Origin: Siderastrea siderea
Lineage: Eukaryota; Cnidaria; Anthozoa; Scleractinia; Rhizangiidae
Assembly: GCA_964030785.1 (NCBI GenBank)
Contig: OZ034973.1
Location: 1,136,132 to 1,200,131 of the forward strand
Direction: 5' to 3'
DNA: 64,000 nucleotides
The position numbers and the translations under genes are program-made. The notes beneath the pieces are model-generated. The model did not search any database. It had not been told where the DNA came from and saw only the letters and a list, made by a program, of their open reading frames with translations. Positions 62,118 to 64,000 of the stretch are shown here, piece after piece (within the stretch, counting starts at the first letter, position 1; each line of letters opens with the position of its first letter).

Positions 62118-62574
62118 GAAGACGAGGAAGAAGAGGAAGAGGAACAAGAAAAGGAAGCTTTTGTGGCAGGGGGCGACGCAAAAAACCTGAAAGAACTGTG
62201 CTTGCAACTCGAAAACCTTTTTGCTCTAGACGAGTGAGCAACAGCGAAGGTTCGAAAAGGCGGGCGGACGGGCGTAGCGTTGCGTGTTTGTTTTCTTTCA
62301 CGAATTCGTGTTTGCGCGGCGCGTGTTTTTTTCGGCGCAGTGCGGTGCGGGGCACAAAGCACAAACAAAAAATTTTCCTTTTAAGTAGTATATAGGGAGT
62401 CTCACAAACTATCACCTGATACCTCTTTGTGTCATTTTTGTGTCACCTTTTTATAGCCTTGAGGGCGAAGCTGAGCCGAAGGGCGAAGCTGAGCTGCTTA
62501 AGGCTATAAAAGGTGACACAAAAATGACACAAAGAGGCATCAGGTGATGTTTGTCAGACTCCCTATATACTACT
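62118..62574. repeat. Outer Polinton right terminal inverted repeat
   Basis: Mirrors 19546-19835, with an extra ~167 bp that forms a long hairpin near the outer end. It includes, on the plus strand, the duplicated codons of the PolB acidic tail (EEEQEKEAF to NLFALDE), which here have no polymerase attached. Confidence 0.85.
62384..62574. repeat. Long terminal hairpin in the right TIR
   Basis: Arms 62384-62459 and 62500-62574 are inverted copies with few mismatches (GTGTCATTTTTGTGTCACC in both), around a 40-nt loop with a repeated GGGCGAAGCTGAG. At the left terminus only a 26-nt foldback remains in the same position. Confidence 0.8.
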
Positions 62575-62579
62575 ATAAC
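62575..62579. repeat. Target-site duplication, outer Polinton (right)
   Basis: ATAAC, matching 19541-19545. Confidence 0.75.
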
Positions 62580-63026
62580 TTATACTATTAAAAATATACT
62601 TTGCTAAAGAGTTTTCTAGTTTTGTACTCTATAACTGACTGTCTTCCTTGTTCCATTATGAACGCAATCTGTACAGTAACTCGCGAAACATTCTATTTAT
62701 TTTTATTTTAATACTTTTGGTATTGTTAAATAATTGAGGGATTGAGGGAATGACCAGGAGGAGGAGATTATTCCTAACAAAATCTAAAAGTCAATGCGTC
62801 ACACGACATTTTCTCCACTGGCCAAGATACTGTGGGCTCGCCAATGGACTCACAGTGACCGCGTGCCGCGTACTTCATGGGCAGCCGTTTTGGCGTCCAA
62901 ATGCAGTTTTTGGGTTGAAAGAGACTTTTGAATTGGCGTATGAGGGTGGCATGCAAAATAAAACATGGAAGGAGATGAAGAGGAAAACTGCTGAAGGTGG
63001 ATCTACAAGGATCCAATTTGGCAATT
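62580..63026. other. Host flank, no gene seen
   Basis: AT-rich near the element, then an open plus-strand stretch (from 62750) without motif. Confidence 0.4.
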
Positions 63027-63169
63027 TTATAACTGACTGTAATTACGCTTTAGAAGTGTTTCAGTTCTATCACTGTGCTGTGCCGTGTGTCTTATTTCCT
63101 TAATAATGCTCACCGCTAAAATTAAACAGCAGCAAAGAAGTAGGGAGCAAACTATTCCAGATACAATCG
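63027..63169 (-). CDS. Host transmembrane exon
   Basis: Preceded by a good acceptor (TTTATTGCATTGCAG, AG at 63171-63170). Encodes AIVSGIVCSLLLCCCLILAV, a clear transmembrane helix, then a charged cytoplasmic tail (IIKEIRHTAQHSDRTETLLK) and a stop. In animal SEA proteins the membrane span follows the SEA domain, which fits the exon at 63413-63775 on the same strand. Confidence 0.45.
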
Positions 63170-63412
63170 CTGCAATGCAATAAATAAATAAAACAGGTTT
63201 TTTTAATAAGTCATTTCTAACCAATCGCCACCATGTTTCCCGAGCTGATAGGGAGCCTGGTTAGTTCAGTTGGTAATTTTTCAATATCAGTGCGCTTCGG
63301 CGTACATGTGTAGCACACACTCTACGTCAAACAACATGACAGGAACATGAAGGCAAGATCATATAATGGAGCAACAGAAAAAAAAACAACGTTAATAACG
63401 ACAGTTCCTTAC

Positions 63413-63775
63413 CAGTTACGGGCGTTGAAGTTGTCGATGGTGTTGTACTCAGCGATAACGGAAGAAGCTTTCTTACTGGTAACTTTCCTCCTAGTGTATA
63501 CAATGCCAGATTCTTTGTCTTGTTGCCTGCTCGAAGAGCTTGACTAATACTGGTATTCGACGCATTTGACGATATCGAACCCCCAATCCAGAACTTCCAT
63601 TGAAGAGGCCTTCAATAACCATTTGTTAAAAACCAGGGAATCGTGACCTGAAGTAAGGCTCGAAAACACTTTCTATATCTGCAGCTTGAGCACGAAAATT
63701 TGCGGAGTCTGGTTCATTCAAGGAGGCCTGGAAACTCTCCTCTTGAATCTCCATTGTGCCTGAAAATTCTATAGG
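63413..63775 (-). pseudogene. Host SEA-domain exon, damaged
   Basis: Acceptor TTTTTTTCTTCCACAG before 63775 and donor GTAAGG at 63412-63407 frame it. The N-terminal half (FSGTMEIQEESFQASLNEPD, FRAQAADIESVFEPYFRSRF) and the second half in another frame (NTSISQALRAGNKTKNLALY) match the SEA fold, followed by a Ser/Thr-rich linker STTPSTTSTPVT. A TAA after RFPGF and a frame change mean it is a pseudogene or misassembled. Confidence 0.45.
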
Positions 63776-64000
63776 CTGTGGAAGAAAAAAACAAAAAGGA
63801 TTAACAAGGAATTTGCGAGCTGGAAAAGACTGAACTTTTGAAGTTTTAAAAGCATGAGGGTTTCCGCCCCAGCAGTCACCTCCCCTTTCCCCGAGAGAGC
63901 AATAATTGGAAAAAAAATAGAACAAATCCCTTATAGCCAGCGAAATCTAAATTTTCTCGGTTATAGAAAAAATCGATGGGTATTGTGAAGCTGACAAATA

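Larger units (their letters stand above)
19546..62574. mobile_element. Outer Polinton/Maverick-like element (host to all nested insertions)
   Basis: Bounded by inverted termini (AGTAGTATATA... and ...TATATACTACT) and ATAAC duplications. Its gene set is PolB, retroviral-type integrase, packaging ATPase, adenain-like protease, double-jelly-roll capsid protein and penton-like protein, the diagnostic Polinton set. About 43 kb lies between the ends, but ~22 kb is the inner element and ~5 kb other insertions, leaving a normal Polinton length. All core genes are damaged, so it is a dead copy unless the breaks are assembly errors. The coding is AT-rich, with T/A-rich third positions, unlike the inner element. 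Confidence 0.85.

Noticed and set aside
62750..63103. 117-codon plus-strand frame in the right host flank
   Set aside because: No motif, and it overlaps the minus-strand transmembrane exon, which has better support.
63252..63300. tRNA gene
   Set aside because: GGTTAGTTCAGTTGGTAATT resembles an A box, but there is no B box or pairing acceptor stem.

Overview
The window looks like invertebrate animal DNA, most likely cnidarian (coral or sea anemone). The evidence is an AT-rich background, many foldback MITEs, spliced host exons (splice sites near 18876, 63169, 63413 and 63775) and element protein families I associate with cnidarian genomes. The species call is inference. There are no rRNA genes, CRISPR arrays or bacterial operons. 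The centre of the window (19546-62574) is a nest of virus-like Polinton/Maverick (adintovirus-type) DNA, that is, protein-primed polymerase elements with an adenovirus-like capsid gene set.

Layout. 1-19540 is host flank, mostly non-coding. It holds several foldback or TIR elements (1876-2179, 3475-3988, 6198-6391, 6627-7541, 15293-15398, 16916-17277, 17784-17972), a ~1.9 kb minisatellite (8560-10410), a Kolobok-like transposon with TTAA duplications (12425-14294) and one probable host exon (18876-19112). 19546-62574 is the OUTER Polinton, bounded by ATAAC duplications and ~290-bp TIRs. Its left part is a reverse-strand DNA polymerase B, broken by a ~4.3 kb non-autonomous transposon (19942-24240) and by the INNER element (about 26915-49130). 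Its right part holds integrase, zinc-ribbon protein, DUF5679-like protein, PLA2 protein, protease, pVI-like protein, major capsid protein, core protein, penton-like protein (with a LINE insertion), a PPPY protein, packaging ATPase, a collagen-like fibre, a membrane protein and two unknown genes. 62580-64000 is host flank with a probable SEA-domain/transmembrane gene on the minus strand.

The INNER element is ~22 kb, visibly GC-richer than its surroundings, and much better preserved. It encodes three penton-like paralogues, a RING protein, two tandem small paralogues, a SLOG-like protein, a double zf-GRF protein, an integrase with chromodomain, basic core-like proteins, a major capsid protein of the F54H12.2 type, an adenain-like protease, a packaging ATPase, a Gly-rich protein, a membrane protein, a PLA2 protein, an Arg-rich/acidic putative regulator and a ~1,300-residue PolB with a Vsr-like insert. 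Most genes carry one or two breaks, often at homopolymers.

How the genes fit together. PolB and integrase would copy and insert the element. The capsid proteins, penton-like proteins, ATPase and protease would build and mature a particle. PLA2 and fibre proteins would act at entry. RING, SLOG, GRF and the Arg-rich protein are candidate host-interaction or regulatory factors. Points that stand out: a TATATA motif almost touching the start codons of most outer genes, repeated (Q)RGG putative protease sites in the inner core proteins, a truncated tRNA-like pol III unit ahead of the inner ATPase, and a shared G-rich palindromic module in the two divergent inner promoters.
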